Positions 43,270 to 52,971 of a stretch of DNA of 64,000 nucleotides are shown one piece after another. The notes under the pieces are model-generated. The model saw nothing but the letters and a program-made list of their open reading frames with translations, had not been told where the DNA came from and ran no database searches. The translations under genes and the position numbers were made by a program. Source of the stretch: Ulvibacter antarcticus (GTDB taxonomy: Bacteria; Bacteroidota; Bacteroidia; Flavobacteriales; Flavobacteriaceae); contig NZ_REFC01000013.1 in assembly GCF_003688405.1 (NCBI RefSeq), forward strand, positions 124,001 to 188,000, written 5' to 3'. Numbering within the stretch: the stretch's first letter is position 1; every line of letters begins with the position of its first letter.

Positions 43270-44538
43270 TTATTCGGACATGTCTTGAGCAGTAGGTGCC
43301 TTCCATGTGGTAGCTCCCACTTTCCGACTATTAGCAATTTTCACATTTTTAGAAGCTCTTTGCTTATCGTAGATCATAGCGGCCGTCATTATAAGGCTGG
43401 TTCCAATGATTACGAAGAGTAATATACCTGGCTCAAAAGTGGCTACGGTAGCTTCCGCAGGGATAGCATAAAAAAGCAATACAGTGATGAGTCCACGAGG
43501 TGCAACAAATAGCTGTGGGATTATATCAGGACCTAAGAATATTCGGAGAATCACAAACCTAATCGCATAAATTGATAAGATGATAAGAGAGCTTATAATA
43601 GCGACATCTAAACTAAATAGTGAGGTTACTACGATTGTTAGTCCAAAAATTACAAAGAAAAAAGTACGAACTACAAAAGCGGTTTCGGCTGTGATGGTAT
43701 GTAATTCATGATAAATATGATGGGCTTTTTCGTAATGTAAATATTTGGAAATTCGACCTCCAAAAAACAGTTTCATATTCGCAATGACCAAGCCGAAGAT
43801 TAAAATGATTATTAGAGATGATAAATGCATTTTCTTGCCCAAACCGTATAATAACAATAGGACGGCGATTAATAAGAATAATTTTACCTGACTTTTTATT
43901 TTCTGAAAGATTAGAATTATCAAATAACTGGCGACTAACGAGATGACTATTGTGATAAGTAAATTTCCTGTAAACCCTATAAAACCTGAATCTTCGGCAG
44001 GATCTAGTTTTCCGGTAAGGAAATAGAACATCATGATTCCTAGTATATCTGAAAAGGTACTTTCATAAATGTGGAATTCCTTTTTGCTTTTCCGAAGTCC
44101 GGCAACACTAGGAATAATAATGGCACTCGATAAAATGGAAAGAGGCGTTGCGTAAATCCATGCCGATTGCATGCTCATTTCAGGGATAAAGTTATACAAG
44201 ATCAAGGCGGCAACCCAGGCCGAAACAAGGAGTCCAACTAATGCAATGAGCATTGATTTAAGGATAGGAACCAGCTTGTCCTTTTTTAATTCAAGCTCTA
44301 GTGCCGCTTCAAGTACAATCATAATTAAACCTACAATCCCTAAAACTTCAAGGAAGGGGAAAAAGTTAGGTATGTCGTCTGTAAACGAGCCTAGTAAATA
44401 TTGTAAACCAACCCCAAGTACGATTAACATCAAAACAGAAGGGATGTTAGTACGTTTTGAAACTCCATTAAATAGAAAGGAGAGTATAATTATTAATGAA
44501 GCGGCGATGATTATATTATAGGATGATAGAATTTCCAT
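43270..44538 (-). CDS. Cation:proton antiporter (CPA family)
   Basis: 422 aa, about 12 helices. Resembles Na+/H+ exchangers: a FNGVSKRTNIPSVLMLIVLGVGL start, EALEIELE-type charged helix (VLEAALELELKKDK), LSSAIIIPSVAG and the APRGLITVLLFYAIP block. Its start shares one base with the stop of the mini-MscS gene. Exchange of Na+ or K+ for H+ is likely. Confidence 0.85.
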   Translation of the reverse strand: MEILSSYNIIIAASLIIILSFLFNGVSKRTNIPSVLMLIVLGVGLQYLLGSFTDDIPNFFPFLEVLGIVGLIMIVLEAALELELKKDKLVPILKSMLIALVGLLVSAWVAALILYNFIPEMSMQSAWIYATPLSILSSAIIIPSVAGLRKSKKEFHIYESTFSDILGIMMFYFLTGKLDPAEDSGFIGFTGNLLITIVISLVASYLIILIFQKIKSQVKLFLLIAVLLLLYGLGKKMHLSSLIIILIFGLVIANMKLFFGGRISKYLHYEKAHHIYHELHTITAETAFVVRTFFFVIFGLTIVVTSLFSLDVAIISSLIILSIYAIRFVILRIFLGPDIIPQLFVAPRGLITVLLFYAIPAEATVATFEPGILLFVIIGTSLIMTAAMIYDKQRASKNVKIANSRKVGATTWKAPTAQDMSE

Positions 44539-45242
44539 TAAAGTGCTTTTTGTTTTGAGATGGTTTCAATATTGTTGCGCTCGAAGTAAGCGATGAGGTC
44601 TTTCGTTTTAGCCCCATTTTCTAAAGTAAATTGTAGGCGTTGCAAATTCTCGCCGGCTACTTTTTTGAGGGTTGGTGGTTTAGAAAAATTTACCATTGGA
44701 TTGTCGAACATCAGGTCTAGAATTTCTTTTTCTGAAACAGCTTCAGAAATATAAATTGATTTTAAAATAGCATCGTCTTCTTTGTAAAGAATACTAAATC
44801 CGTGTTGTTGTATTTCAGAATAATTCACAAAATGTTTTCCTTTAGGAACCTTAAGAATTGCGCCAAGCGCCAATAATTCAGTGATTTCACCTTTAAAATC
44901 ACCCGTAGATATCTGCGTTCCGGTTTCAATTAATGGATTGAGCTTTATTAGAATTCCATTTAGGTAGTTTCGAATATAAGGGAAGCCAATTATTCCTGCC
45001 GCGAGAAAAATGATTCCGTGAACGATATAATCAATCCTTATAAAAGAGATAATCAATAATAATACTGCAAGTGGTATATATAGGGTCAAAAAATGCGTCG
45101 ATATTTTACGAATCAGTTTTTTAGTACTTGATTTACGGGAAAGTTTTACAAATACTTCCGTTAGAAATTTAAATATCCAGTACAATGCAAAAAGTCCAAT
45201 TAAGACTTCTCCAAAATATTTCCATGTAAAATCTGTCTCCAT
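44538..45242 (-). CDS. Mini-MscS-like membrane protein, copy A
   Basis: 234 aa: three membrane helices, then one beta-domain recalling MscS: NYLNGILIKL, NPLIETGTQI, GDFKGEITELLALG, GKHFVNYSEI. About 70 cytoplasmic residues follow. It is homologous in plan to the 159-aa product at 50017, both ending with NYSEI after a G-rich strand. It is much shorter than MscS (about 286 aa). It lies 3 bases after the NTPase stop. Confidence 0.72.
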   Translation of the reverse strand: METDFTWKYFGEVLIGLFALYWIFKFLTEVFVKLSRKSSTKKLIRKISTHFLTLYIPLAVLLLIISFIRIDYIVHGIIFLAAGIIGFPYIRNYLNGILIKLNPLIETGTQISTGDFKGEITELLALGAILKVPKGKHFVNYSEIQQHGFSILYKEDDAILKSIYISEAVSEKEILDLMFDNPMVNFSKPPTLKKVAGENLQRLQFTLENGAKTKDLIAYFERNNIETISKQKAL

Positions 45243-45245
45243 ATT

Positions 45246-47588
45246 TTAATTTTCTAAGTACATTTTCTTTGAGAGTAAGCGCGAAACATCCTGCCCCACC
45301 ACTTGGTTGATCGATAGATTCCCTTTTTGATCTCTCAACAAAACTTTTGAATTGATTAATCTTCGAACCGCCGATTTATAATGCGCATCATAACCGGAAG
45401 CCGTTACTCGCTTAAGTCCGACCTCACTAATATTCTTAAAAAGCAGGGCTTGCTTTAAAATTATTAGTTCTTCTTGAGTAAAGAAATCTAAAAACTCATG
45501 CTCTTTTGATTTAAAAAGAACTTCTTCTCCATTCTGAATAAAGGTGTTATAGGTCCATGACTGAAGTACTTCTCCAATATTATGGTAGTGTTTTCTAATT
45601 AATAGTGCAATGGTTTTTTCAATCTTCTTCTTTGAAACTGTAAGTCCATTTTCGGTAACCAAGGTTCTATGAGCAGCTCCATGACGTAACAACAAGGCTG
45701 CCTGAATCTCGTCTGAGTCCATCTCACTCACATTAATGAGCGTATTGAAAACATTCGAAAAATCAACTCGGTGATCCAGATGCCCTTTCATTGCGTTGGT
45801 AGTAGTCGCCATTACAAAAGCATCGTCAGATTCCTTTTCAACAAAACTGATCAACGCTCTGGTGTTCTCGAGTAGGCTATATTCTGAATCGCACCATAAT
45901 TCCAAATCGTCTATAAGTATCGCCGGACGAGTACTTTTACTATTATTGTTCTTCACATACTCTAAGGCTTCCGCTAAATTAAAAGTTGTTGTAAATTTTC
46001 GGCCATCAATGGTCGCCAGACTATTTGGTTTTAAGTTAACGATGTCATTTCCGAAGAAATTTTTTGCCGTATTATTTAAAAAAGTACTGCGACCACTTAG
46101 TCTGTCACCATAAATAAGTACAGCCTTGTTAAAACCCGAATTCCATAAAGTAACGGCCTCTTTTAATTTTTCTTCCTGAAGATCTCTTGACACCAGGAAT
46201 AGATCTCCAATAAAATTCCTGTTCAGAAAGAGCACATCATAATGTTCATTATCCTCTTTAAACATACGATGAGCAATACTCTTGGTCGTAACTTCTATCT
46301 CAGAAAAGGATTCGAGATAGACCGATTGTTCATAGCGTGTATTGAAAAACGAAATCAACTTTTCGCTTTTCTTTCTAAGCCGCTTGTAAATGTTGTTTTT
46401 ACTTAAAGTTAGAGAAGAGGTAATTGTGGTATTAATAGGAATTTCGAGAAATGGTTCCGAATTTACAAAACGAGTTAACTTAAGCTCATTATTGGCTTTT
46501 TGGTAAATCTGTTCTGAAAGTTCTGTCCCTGTATTTTTGTGTAATTTCAGATCCGTTTCTAGTTTTTCGACCGCTCTAATAAAAGTGTCCTTCTCTTCAA
46601 ATTGTTCTGAAGATTTAGACATTAGCAGACTATTTTTAAGATTAATCAATGTAATCCTAATCTTAGCCTTTACAGTTTTTTCATGAGCCATGAGGTCGAA
46701 AAGATCGGGAAGTATTTTATAGTCAAACCATTTTTGAACCGCTTTGGACATAGAGATTTCTCTACGCTGTAAAACACCATCTTTAGCCGAAACAAAGCAC
46801 TCACAAAATTCTAAGTCTCTAATGGTATCTTGCAATTTTTCCGTGAATATTTCTGTATTATTTCCTAATTCATCTAATTGTTCCATAATGTCATCAATCC
46901 TTGTAAATAATGCCTGAGGATTGCTTTTCGATGACAATGCTTCCTTGATATAACGACAATCGGCTTCCAGAGTGTTGTAAAGCAGCGTATTATCGATTTT
47001 TACCCTTTCCACTATTTCTGTTAAGTTGGCTAATTGTGGAATGGTTTGGAAAAGTTTAATTTTAGAATTATCTATTTTAATGAATTGATCGAGCAATGCT
47101 TCAAGTTGTGCCTTGTATACAGGCCAAGGATTGGTATGTAATTTTAGATTACGGGACATTTTTTTTACTGAATTTTTATCCCTAGACAATTTACTAAGCT
47201 CATTGTCAATAAACGAAACAAGCTGATTACTGGCATTTGCCAATACCTCTTTTGAAGCTAAAAAATGACGTTCGGTAGTTGAAATATCAATCTCGTTCTC
47301 CTTATTTAATAGTGCCGTCTTCTGAAGTTCGAGCAATACATTTCTATGTAAAATAGTAAGATCTTTTATCTCTTCCGGAAGTTGATAATTAATAAAATAT
47401 ATTTCAATAGCTTCGGAAGTATTGCTGTTTTCAAATGAAGCTTTTAGAGCCTCATCGGCAATTTCTATGAATCCGGTTACGATTGAAGCACTATCTTTCA
47501 GTATAAAACTTGTTAAAGATTCTGAAGTGTTTATAGCTTTCAGGGCTTTGATGTACGCTAATAAATATTCTTGAAATTTTTTTATCAT
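45246..47588 (-). CDS. Large P-loop NTPase with Arg in Walker A
   Basis: 780 aa. Residues 1 to about 480 are helical, with no signal or membrane helix. A C-terminal NTPase domain has Walker A GDRLSGRST (residues 494-502) in which the usual Lys is Arg, and Walker B AILIDDLELW (about 556-565). A sensor-like FVMATTTNA and a winged-helix-like C-terminus (RRLINSKVLLRDQKGNLSI) follow. This looks AAA+ or STAND-like. It sits between a cotransporter (15-base gap) and a mini-channel (3-base gap). No family assigned. Confidence 0.78.
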   Translation of the reverse strand: MIKKFQEYLLAYIKALKAINTSESLTSFILKDSASIVTGFIEIADEALKASFENSNTSEAIEIYFINYQLPEEIKDLTILHRNVLLELQKTALLNKENEIDISTTERHFLASKEVLANASNQLVSFIDNELSKLSRDKNSVKKMSRNLKLHTNPWPVYKAQLEALLDQFIKIDNSKIKLFQTIPQLANLTEIVERVKIDNTLLYNTLEADCRYIKEALSSKSNPQALFTRIDDIMEQLDELGNNTEIFTEKLQDTIRDLEFCECFVSAKDGVLQRREISMSKAVQKWFDYKILPDLFDLMAHEKTVKAKIRITLINLKNSLLMSKSSEQFEEKDTFIRAVEKLETDLKLHKNTGTELSEQIYQKANNELKLTRFVNSEPFLEIPINTTITSSLTLSKNNIYKRLRKKSEKLISFFNTRYEQSVYLESFSEIEVTTKSIAHRMFKEDNEHYDVLFLNRNFIGDLFLVSRDLQEEKLKEAVTLWNSGFNKAVLIYGDRLSGRSTFLNNTAKNFFGNDIVNLKPNSLATIDGRKFTTTFNLAEALEYVKNNNSKSTRPAILIDDLELWCDSEYSLLENTRALISFVEKESDDAFVMATTTNAMKGHLDHRVDFSNVFNTLINVSEMDSDEIQAALLLRHGAAHRTLVTENGLTVSKKKIEKTIALLIRKHYHNIGEVLQSWTYNTFIQNGEEVLFKSKEHEFLDFFTQEELIILKQALLFKNISEVGLKRVTASGYDAHYKSAVRRLINSKVLLRDQKGNLSINQVVGQDVSRLLSKKMYLEN

Positions 47589-47603
47589 TTAATATATTAA
47601 TGT

Positions 47604-49796
47604 TTACACTAATGCATTTTCAGTTGTGCTGTCCATACAGAAGATGGCTGAGGTCCTGCTTTGATTGACGACCTTAATTAGTTCTTCAATTTTACTATCG
47701 GAAGGTAGTGACAATATATTTAAATCGGTACTATTCTTACCAAAGTATTCAGCTTTTGCCTCAGTTGTAAAGCTCTCGATATTAGAACCTACCGGAAAAC
47801 GAATCAAATCGTTCAATATGGAAATATCTGATTGAGTTATTATTCCTTCTTCATCTAAAGCTACTTTTGCATTTAACTCTCCTTTCCAGTTTTTGGCTAA
47901 TAAAAGAGACGTTAATATTGCAAGATCATTATTACCTAAATCGTAATCATTTCTCCAATTCTTCGGAAAATTACTTAGCCATAGCGATAGGTTTTTTTCC
48001 AATGAGAGTCCTACGTTTTCAAAAGGAACATATAAAATAACACCATAATTATTCATACTTGCAATCTTTATCAATTCCTCGTACGATTGGTGAAACTGTT
48101 CATTGCCGTTCACAGTGAAGAATAGGGAATTTGGCTTAAAAAAGGCAGCATTTAGAGCCTGCATGCTAATCTTGAGACTGGTAGAAAGATCTTCTCCGCT
48201 AATATACGTATGGCTTGTGGCAATATTCTTCGATTTTAGTCTCGAGATTACCTCAGGCAGAAAGTTTTGAAGTTTGTCATTAATATCTTTATCCAAATGT
48301 TTTACAGCTAGAAATTTAACAGACCCTTTTGGAGCCACGATACTTTCAATCAATTTAAAAGAGCTGCGTATTTCTTTGGGCGCCGTCACTGGAATTAACA
48401 AATCTGGTCTCCAGGAACGCACTTCTCTTGTCGGACTTAATTGCGTCGTTTTCTTAGTGGACCATTCGGCGAGCGCCGTAAATAGACCACTTCTCGAATC
48501 ACCAGCTTCCGATTTTAATTTTTTCTTTACAAGGTAGAAATAAAAGAAAACGATTAGTACTAAAGAGGCCAGGGCGACAGCAGCATTGATAATAAACATC
48601 ACTGTTAGTGAGCCAAAAGCACCAATTAAAGGCACTATAATAGGGATCTTTAAAGTAGGTCTAAAACTCGGTAAGGATAAAGATTGCTCAATCAGGGCAA
48701 CTATATTCACCATTGCATAGGTAATCATAAAGAACATGGTAATAAGTGGAGCAATGGTATTGAGGTCTCGAAGTGAGAGTCCGATAACAACAATTACAGC
48801 TGTAACCAACATCGCATTAAAAGGCTCACCTTTTTTATTAGTTTTAGATAAGAGATCACTTTTTGGTAAAATTCTCTTTTCTCCCAGCGCTAAAAGTATC
48901 CTTGGCGCACCAACGAAAGAACCTAAGGCAGAGGATAGGGTAGCGCCTAATAGTCCGGCTAGTACAATAGGTGCGTAGTAAGCTTTGTCAATAAATACGT
49001 TATAGTTTTCAAGTAATTCGGTAGGAGTAGCGAGTAAAGCGGCAACGAAGATCATTCCCATATAAACTATAGTTGTAATGATAACCGCGCTTATTGTACC
49101 GGTTGGAATACTTTTGCGTGGGTTTTTTAAATCACCAGACATATTTGCGCCTGCCATAACACCGGTTACAGCTGGGAAAAAGACAGCAAACACCAACCAG
49201 AAGGAGGTGCCGCTAAAGTTATTTTCAATAGAACCTTCGTAATTTCCGAACCAGACGAAATCGTAATTTAGTTCATTAACAAAGAGTCCCCCAAGGATCG
49301 AAAAGATCGATAGAATAATGATTACCATGATCACGTATTGTATTTTAAAGGCAAAGCTGGTGCTAATAAAGGCAATCGCCATGACCAAAGCGAATACCAT
49401 AATATCTAATATCACCGGGCTCATTTCGGGTAATAGTGATTGTAAACCCTCCCTGAAGCCAAAAATGTACATAGCTACAGCGATCGCTTGAGAAAAGAAG
49501 AATGGGATTCCAATTGCGCCACCAATTTCCAAGCCTAATGATTGCGATATAAGTGAAAAGGCACCACCCGATCCTATTCGTATGTTAGTGGTGATACTGG
49601 AGAGTGATAGAGCCGTTGAAAAGGTAATGGAAACGGCAACTATAATAATGAGAAAAGTTCCTACAATTCCGGCATTACCCACTACCCAAGGATGGCGGAT
49701 ATACATAATAACCCCAAGTATTGTTAAAAAAGTTGGGGTGAAAACACCTGCCATCATTCCAAACTTCTTGACAGGCTTCGAAGGGGTAGTCTCCAT
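47604..49796 (-). CDS. Cation-chloride cotransporter-like APC permease (SLC12 type)
   Basis: 730 aa: twelve helices in residues 1 to about 430 and a long cytoplasmic C-terminus. GVFTPTFLTILGVIMYIRHPWVVG is the hallmark start of Na-K-Cl cotransporter-type APC proteins, with SGGAFSLISQSLGLEIGG and GVMAGANMSGDLKNP following. The C-terminal domain resembles universal-stress-like or CCC regulatory folds. It probably moves K+ and/or Cl- and is the first gene of the six-gene operon. Confidence 0.87.
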   Translation of the reverse strand: METTPSKPVKKFGMMAGVFTPTFLTILGVIMYIRHPWVVGNAGIVGTFLIIIVAVSITFSTALSLSSITTNIRIGSGGAFSLISQSLGLEIGGAIGIPFFFSQAIAVAMYIFGFREGLQSLLPEMSPVILDIMVFALVMAIAFISTSFAFKIQYVIMVIIILSIFSILGGLFVNELNYDFVWFGNYEGSIENNFSGTSFWLVFAVFFPAVTGVMAGANMSGDLKNPRKSIPTGTISAVIITTIVYMGMIFVAALLATPTELLENYNVFIDKAYYAPIVLAGLLGATLSSALGSFVGAPRILLALGEKRILPKSDLLSKTNKKGEPFNAMLVTAVIVVIGLSLRDLNTIAPLITMFFMITYAMVNIVALIEQSLSLPSFRPTLKIPIIVPLIGAFGSLTVMFIINAAVALASLVLIVFFYFYLVKKKLKSEAGDSRSGLFTALAEWSTKKTTQLSPTREVRSWRPDLLIPVTAPKEIRSSFKLIESIVAPKGSVKFLAVKHLDKDINDKLQNFLPEVISRLKSKNIATSHTYISGEDLSTSLKISMQALNAAFFKPNSLFFTVNGNEQFHQSYEELIKIASMNNYGVILYVPFENVGLSLEKNLSLWLSNFPKNWRNDYDLGNNDLAILTSLLLAKNWKGELNAKVALDEEGIITQSDISILNDLIRFPVGSNIESFTTEAKAEYFGKNSTDLNILSLPSDSKIEELIKVVNQSRTSAIFCMDSTTENALV

Positions 49797-50016
49797 ATTT
49801 GATTGGTTTACTTATATTATTTGACCCCACTTTTCATATTAAGTCACATAATTTTTATTTTTTTTTAGCTTCTGAAGTGTTTCGAGCTTAGTTTATTGAT
49901 ATGAATCCTTCAAAAGTGACGGATGCTAAAAGTGTATAAAGTGATGAGTACTGCATTGTTTAATTAATTGAAATGATCCGGTATTACAAGTGTTTCCGAA
50001 GAAAAAAAGATAAGAA

Positions 50017-50496
50017 TTAGGAAGGTAATTCAGAATAATGTGCAAGTTTGTAGCCTTTTAAAATGATTTCAGAATAATTGAGAAATACTTTTAAATACCC
50101 TTGTCGAATATAAATACCCTGTGGCAGTATTGATTCGATGTAACCTTGATAAACTCCGCAGCTAAATTCGACTCCGACTTTAAATTTTGGATTTTCTTTA
50201 AGTCGTAATCCGATGAGGTAACTTTTTAAATAATTGATTAAAATATATCCAATAAAAAGGATCAATAATAGCTGTACAATTGGGGCTGCTTTGAAGAATC
50301 CAAGTGCTATAATCACCGCCGAAAAAACTTTATACGCAAATAAAAAATGATTCATATCGCGTTTTATTTCGAAGTACAATCCCGGTTTAGATACGCTTCG
50401 TAACACCAGCATACCAAGTAGTTTTGCAATATAGTACACCGCGATTAGGACGATAAATACTTTAAATAAGCCGTTCCAGCTAAATAGAATTTCCAT
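50017..50496 (-). CDS. Mini-MscS-like membrane protein, copy B
   Basis: 159 aa: three helices (FKVFIVLIAVYYIAKLL, FSAVIIALGFF, LLLILFIGYILI) then NYLKSYLIGLRLKENP, KVGVEFSCGVYQGYIES, GYLKVFLNYSEIIL. It has the same order as the first 160 residues of the 44538-45242 product but ends after the beta unit. It lies upstream of the cotransporter operon, 220 bases away, and downstream of the GIN-domain gene. Confidence 0.7.
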   Translation of the reverse strand: MEILFSWNGLFKVFIVLIAVYYIAKLLGMLVLRSVSKPGLYFEIKRDMNHFLFAYKVFSAVIIALGFFKAAPIVQLLLILFIGYILINYLKSYLIGLRLKENPKFKVGVEFSCGVYQGYIESILPQGIYIRQGYLKVFLNYSEIILKGYKLAHYSELPS

Positions 50497-50578
50497 GATT
50501 TTTTCAAGTGAAAAGAAGGGGATTATGATCTGAAATCCCTCTATTATTTGGACACGTTAAACTCAGGAAGTCACAAAA

Positions 50579-50605
50579 AAAATGCTTCCGTTTGGGAAGC
50601 ATTTT
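50579..50605 (-). terminator. Intrinsic terminator after the GIN-domain gene
   Basis: AAAATGCTTCC / GGAAGCATTTT (50579-50589 and 50595-50605), just after the stop of the 50647 gene. Confidence 0.8.
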
Positions 50606-50646
50606 AAAAAGTAGCTATTGAAAAAGCTTTAAGTGTTATATGCTTA

Positions 50647-51468
50647 CTACTTTTTAATAATTTGGGATTTATCGTTAAGGCCTTCCACTTTTATCTCTGG
50701 GTTTCCATATACATATACATAGCTTTTTCCCTGAGCGTATAATTTTAATTCCTTGCTGGCAAACACATATATGTCGGAAGTATTTGAAGCAATTAGATCT
50801 GCAAAAACAGATTTTAGCTTCTTTGCTTTTATATCTGTTGACCCCGTTGCAGTGATTTTAAGGTTGGTTACGTCACCGGCTAGATTTATATCTGCTCGTT
50901 TGTTTATTTCTACATCGAGATACTCCATTTGCATTTCTGCGTCGAGATAAGCATTTTCGTTTAAAATCATTTTAGCCTTATTTCCTCTCATCAATAGTTC
51001 GCCATTAGTACTCTTGTTTAATACAAAAGTAGCATCATCGGCATCCATGTCTAATTTGTATGATGCGTTGTTATAAGCTGTAAAATCAAGAGTTTTGAAC
51101 GAAAGTCTATTCATAGACTCGAGTACAGAGTCATCTCTTAAGATAATTTCGTCCACGCCATCAATGGTGAGATTGATTTCAAGTTTTTTAGATGATGTAA
51201 TTCGATTGATGGTATAAATTTTTAGGCTACCATTTACGATTTCAAATTTCACGATAGCCACAAGATTTTCGTCTGTTTTAATGTGATAACCATTGCTTTC
51301 TGTCTGTGTTATCGTTACCTCCAGGTCATCACTTATCTCGATACTATCGAAATCCTCTAGGGTGTTATACACATCAACAACAATTTTGTTTCCTTGTATT
51401 TTTGGTTTCTTTTGTGCGTAACATATACTCACCAATAAGGTGAAACATACAATAAATATTTTTTTCAT
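50647..51468 (-). CDS. GIN-domain (DUF2807) putative adhesin
   Basis: 273 aa with a signal peptide (KKIFIVCFTLLVSICYAQ). The body is a right-handed beta-helix-like DUF2807 fold: FDSIEISDDLEVTITQ, repeated LDFTAYNNASYKLDMDADDATFVL and LKITATGSTDIKAKKLKS. Such head-GIN proteins are common in Bacteroidota and are called adhesins without firm evidence. It lies within the ion island. Confidence 0.83.
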   Translation of the reverse strand: MKKIFIVCFTLLVSICYAQKKPKIQGNKIVVDVYNTLEDFDSIEISDDLEVTITQTESNGYHIKTDENLVAIVKFEIVNGSLKIYTINRITSSKKLEINLTIDGVDEIILRDDSVLESMNRLSFKTLDFTAYNNASYKLDMDADDATFVLNKSTNGELLMRGNKAKMILNENAYLDAEMQMEYLDVEINKRADINLAGDVTNLKITATGSTDIKAKKLKSVFADLIASNTSDIYVFASKELKLYAQGKSYVYVYGNPEIKVEGLNDKSQIIKK

Positions 51469-51497
51469 GATTTTTTTATTTAGTAGTGTAAACAGAA

Positions 51498-51785
51498 TTA
51501 TAAAGTTTTTAATTCATCCGAAATCGCATTGAAAACTTGAGTATAGGCCAAATTTATGCAGCTGTAGTTTCTGTCTTCGATATCGAGAAAACGCTCCATG
51601 GCTTCAGACGTTTTAAGCAGGTTTTCAAAATTGAGTGCGTAGGCATTATCCCATTACGAAACAAATTGAAAAGTGCTTTTGTTGCCCTCCATCAATGTAA
51701 ATTTTTCAGGAAACGTAAACTGGATGTATTCCAAAATTTCGGTATAACTCTGTGTGTATTTTATTTTAGAAACTAACTGTCTCAT
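51498..51785 (-). pseudogene. 95-codon gene interrupted by one in-frame TAA
   Basis: Reads from ATG at 51785 for 43 codons (MRQLVSKIKYTQSYTEILEY...), hits TAA at 51654-51656, then continues in the same frame WDNAYALNFENLLKTSEAM... for 51 codons to a second TAA. Both halves have coding-like composition with no other interruption, so a single nonsense change (or a sequencing error) has broken it. No known family recognised. It fills what otherwise would be a 462-base empty gap between the MscS terminator and the GIN gene. Confidence 0.72.
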
Positions 51786-51877
51786 AATTCAACGTGATTG
51801 TTTATTTATATGACACAGTAAAATTGGATTGGTCACAAACATTGTGATTTTTTATGATAACTGGTTTCTAATAATAA

Positions 51878-51909
51878 AAAAAGCCCTGCAAACGAGTTGT
51901 GGGCTTTTT
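51878..51909 (-). terminator. Intrinsic terminator after mscS-type gene
   Basis: AAAAAGCCC / GGGCTTTTT (51878-51886 and 51901-51909), 22 bases after the MscS stop codon. Confidence 0.85.
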
Positions 51910-51930
51910 AAAATGAATTAGCAGTTTAAA

Positions 51931-52758
51931 TTATTCGATGATTCGTATTTGGTTCTCTACCACGTCTTTAATAGGGATAACAATTTTTCCTGTCGCTGTT
52001 TTTAGCGTCATTGAAATATTGTCGATAGATTCAATAGTACCGGAAACATCATTAAATTCAATAGATTGTCCTACTTCATAGTTTTTACGAGTGTAGAACG
52101 TTCTTAACAAATCACTTATAATGTCTTTAGAGCCAATTCCAAATCCGAGTGCCATTGCTGCTAAAAATGCGCCTAAAATGATGGTTAAATTGTTAGTGAT
52201 GATATTGGTGTCGATTCCTGCCTGATTTAAAGCTGTGACCGTGATTATAATCGCAATCACATAAAAAACCAGACTACTTATAATTTTTGCGCCATTTAAA
52301 TCGAAAGATTCGAAGAGTCCACGAATCGCTTTTTTAAGAAAGCTGGCGATGTACAAACCAACCATAAATAAGGCGATAGCACTAAATAATTTAGGAAGGT
52401 AACGTAAAAGTTTCCCTATTTCTAGAGAAACGATTTCCCAGTTCATAATATCGGAAGCCACAATAAGAAAAACAAGAAAGAGGACCCACTTTACAAAGCC
52501 TACGATCACCGAGGTGACATTGAATTTTAAATCGGTCTCACCAAATAGATTCTTCTCATTTATAAGCTCTGTAAGTTTGTCTGCCTTAGCGATTCGCAAG
52601 ATTCTCTTTAATAGAAAAACGATTATTTTTGTAATGATCCATCCAATGATGAGTATGAGAATGGCACCTAAAATATTAGGTATGGCATTCATAATTGAGA
52701 TGCCCATTTCGTTAAGTGAATTGAAGGTAAGTTCCCTCCATTGGTCTATTCTTTCCAT
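51931..52758 (-). CDS. MscS family small-conductance mechanosensitive channel
   Basis: 275 aa, close to standard MscS size. Three helices and the pore-lining TM3 region (LTIILGAFLAAMALGFGIGSKDIISDLL) precede the beta-domain (YEVGQSIEFNDVSGTIESIDNISMTLKTATGKIVIPI). It should open on membrane tension to release solutes. It is the third gene of the sigma-factor unit, 22 bases after the 61-aa gene. Confidence 0.9.
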   Translation of the reverse strand: MERIDQWRELTFNSLNEMGISIMNAIPNILGAILILIIGWIITKIIVFLLKRILRIAKADKLTELINEKNLFGETDLKFNVTSVIVGFVKWVLFLVFLIVASDIMNWEIVSLEIGKLLRYLPKLFSAIALFMVGLYIASFLKKAIRGLFESFDLNGAKIISSLVFYVIAIIITVTALNQAGIDTNIITNNLTIILGAFLAAMALGFGIGSKDIISDLLRTFYTRKNYEVGQSIEFNDVSGTIESIDNISMTLKTATGKIVIPIKDVVENQIRIIE

Positions 52759-52780
52759 GGTCGTTGTTTAATTGGTTATA

Positions 52781-52966
52781 TTATTTTTTGTTTTTATGCT
52801 CGTTTTTTTTGAAAAATGCCTCAGCGGCCTTTGCATAATTGAAAGAAAACAGACTTCCTAATTCAACAAATAATTTAAATGCCGAAATATCATTCATAAC
52901 ATGCTTTTTCATTTCTGGTGGTGCCTCTTTAGGAGGATGTACCAGTTTTTTAAACGGATTTTCCAT
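52781..52966 (-). CDS. Small 61-aa protein coupled to ECF sigma factor
   Basis: Opens NPFKKLVHPPKEAPPEMK and ends with a Lys-rich tail. It starts 5 bases after the sigma factor stop, and homologous small proteins starting MENPFKKLVHPPKE occur next to ECF sigma genes in Flavobacteriaceae (recalled from family knowledge). No membrane segment, so not a classical anti-sigma factor; a soluble regulator of the sigma factor is possible. Confidence 0.65.
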   Translation of the reverse strand: MENPFKKLVHPPKEAPPEMKKHVMNDISAFKLFVELGSLFSFNYAKAAEAFFKKNEHKNKK

Positions 52967-52971
52967 CGATC

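Noticed and set aside
49797-50016. 220-base gap upstream of the cotransporter gene as a riboswitch
   Set aside because: I found no strong helix set or known riboswitch core; it is AT-rich with only a TTCCGAAG site near its end.
51654-51656. In-frame TAA as recoding (unusual amino acid or programmed read-through)
   Set aside because: TAA is not a known selenocysteine or pyrrolysine codon in this group and no recoding structure is evident; a nonsense change or sequencing error is simpler.
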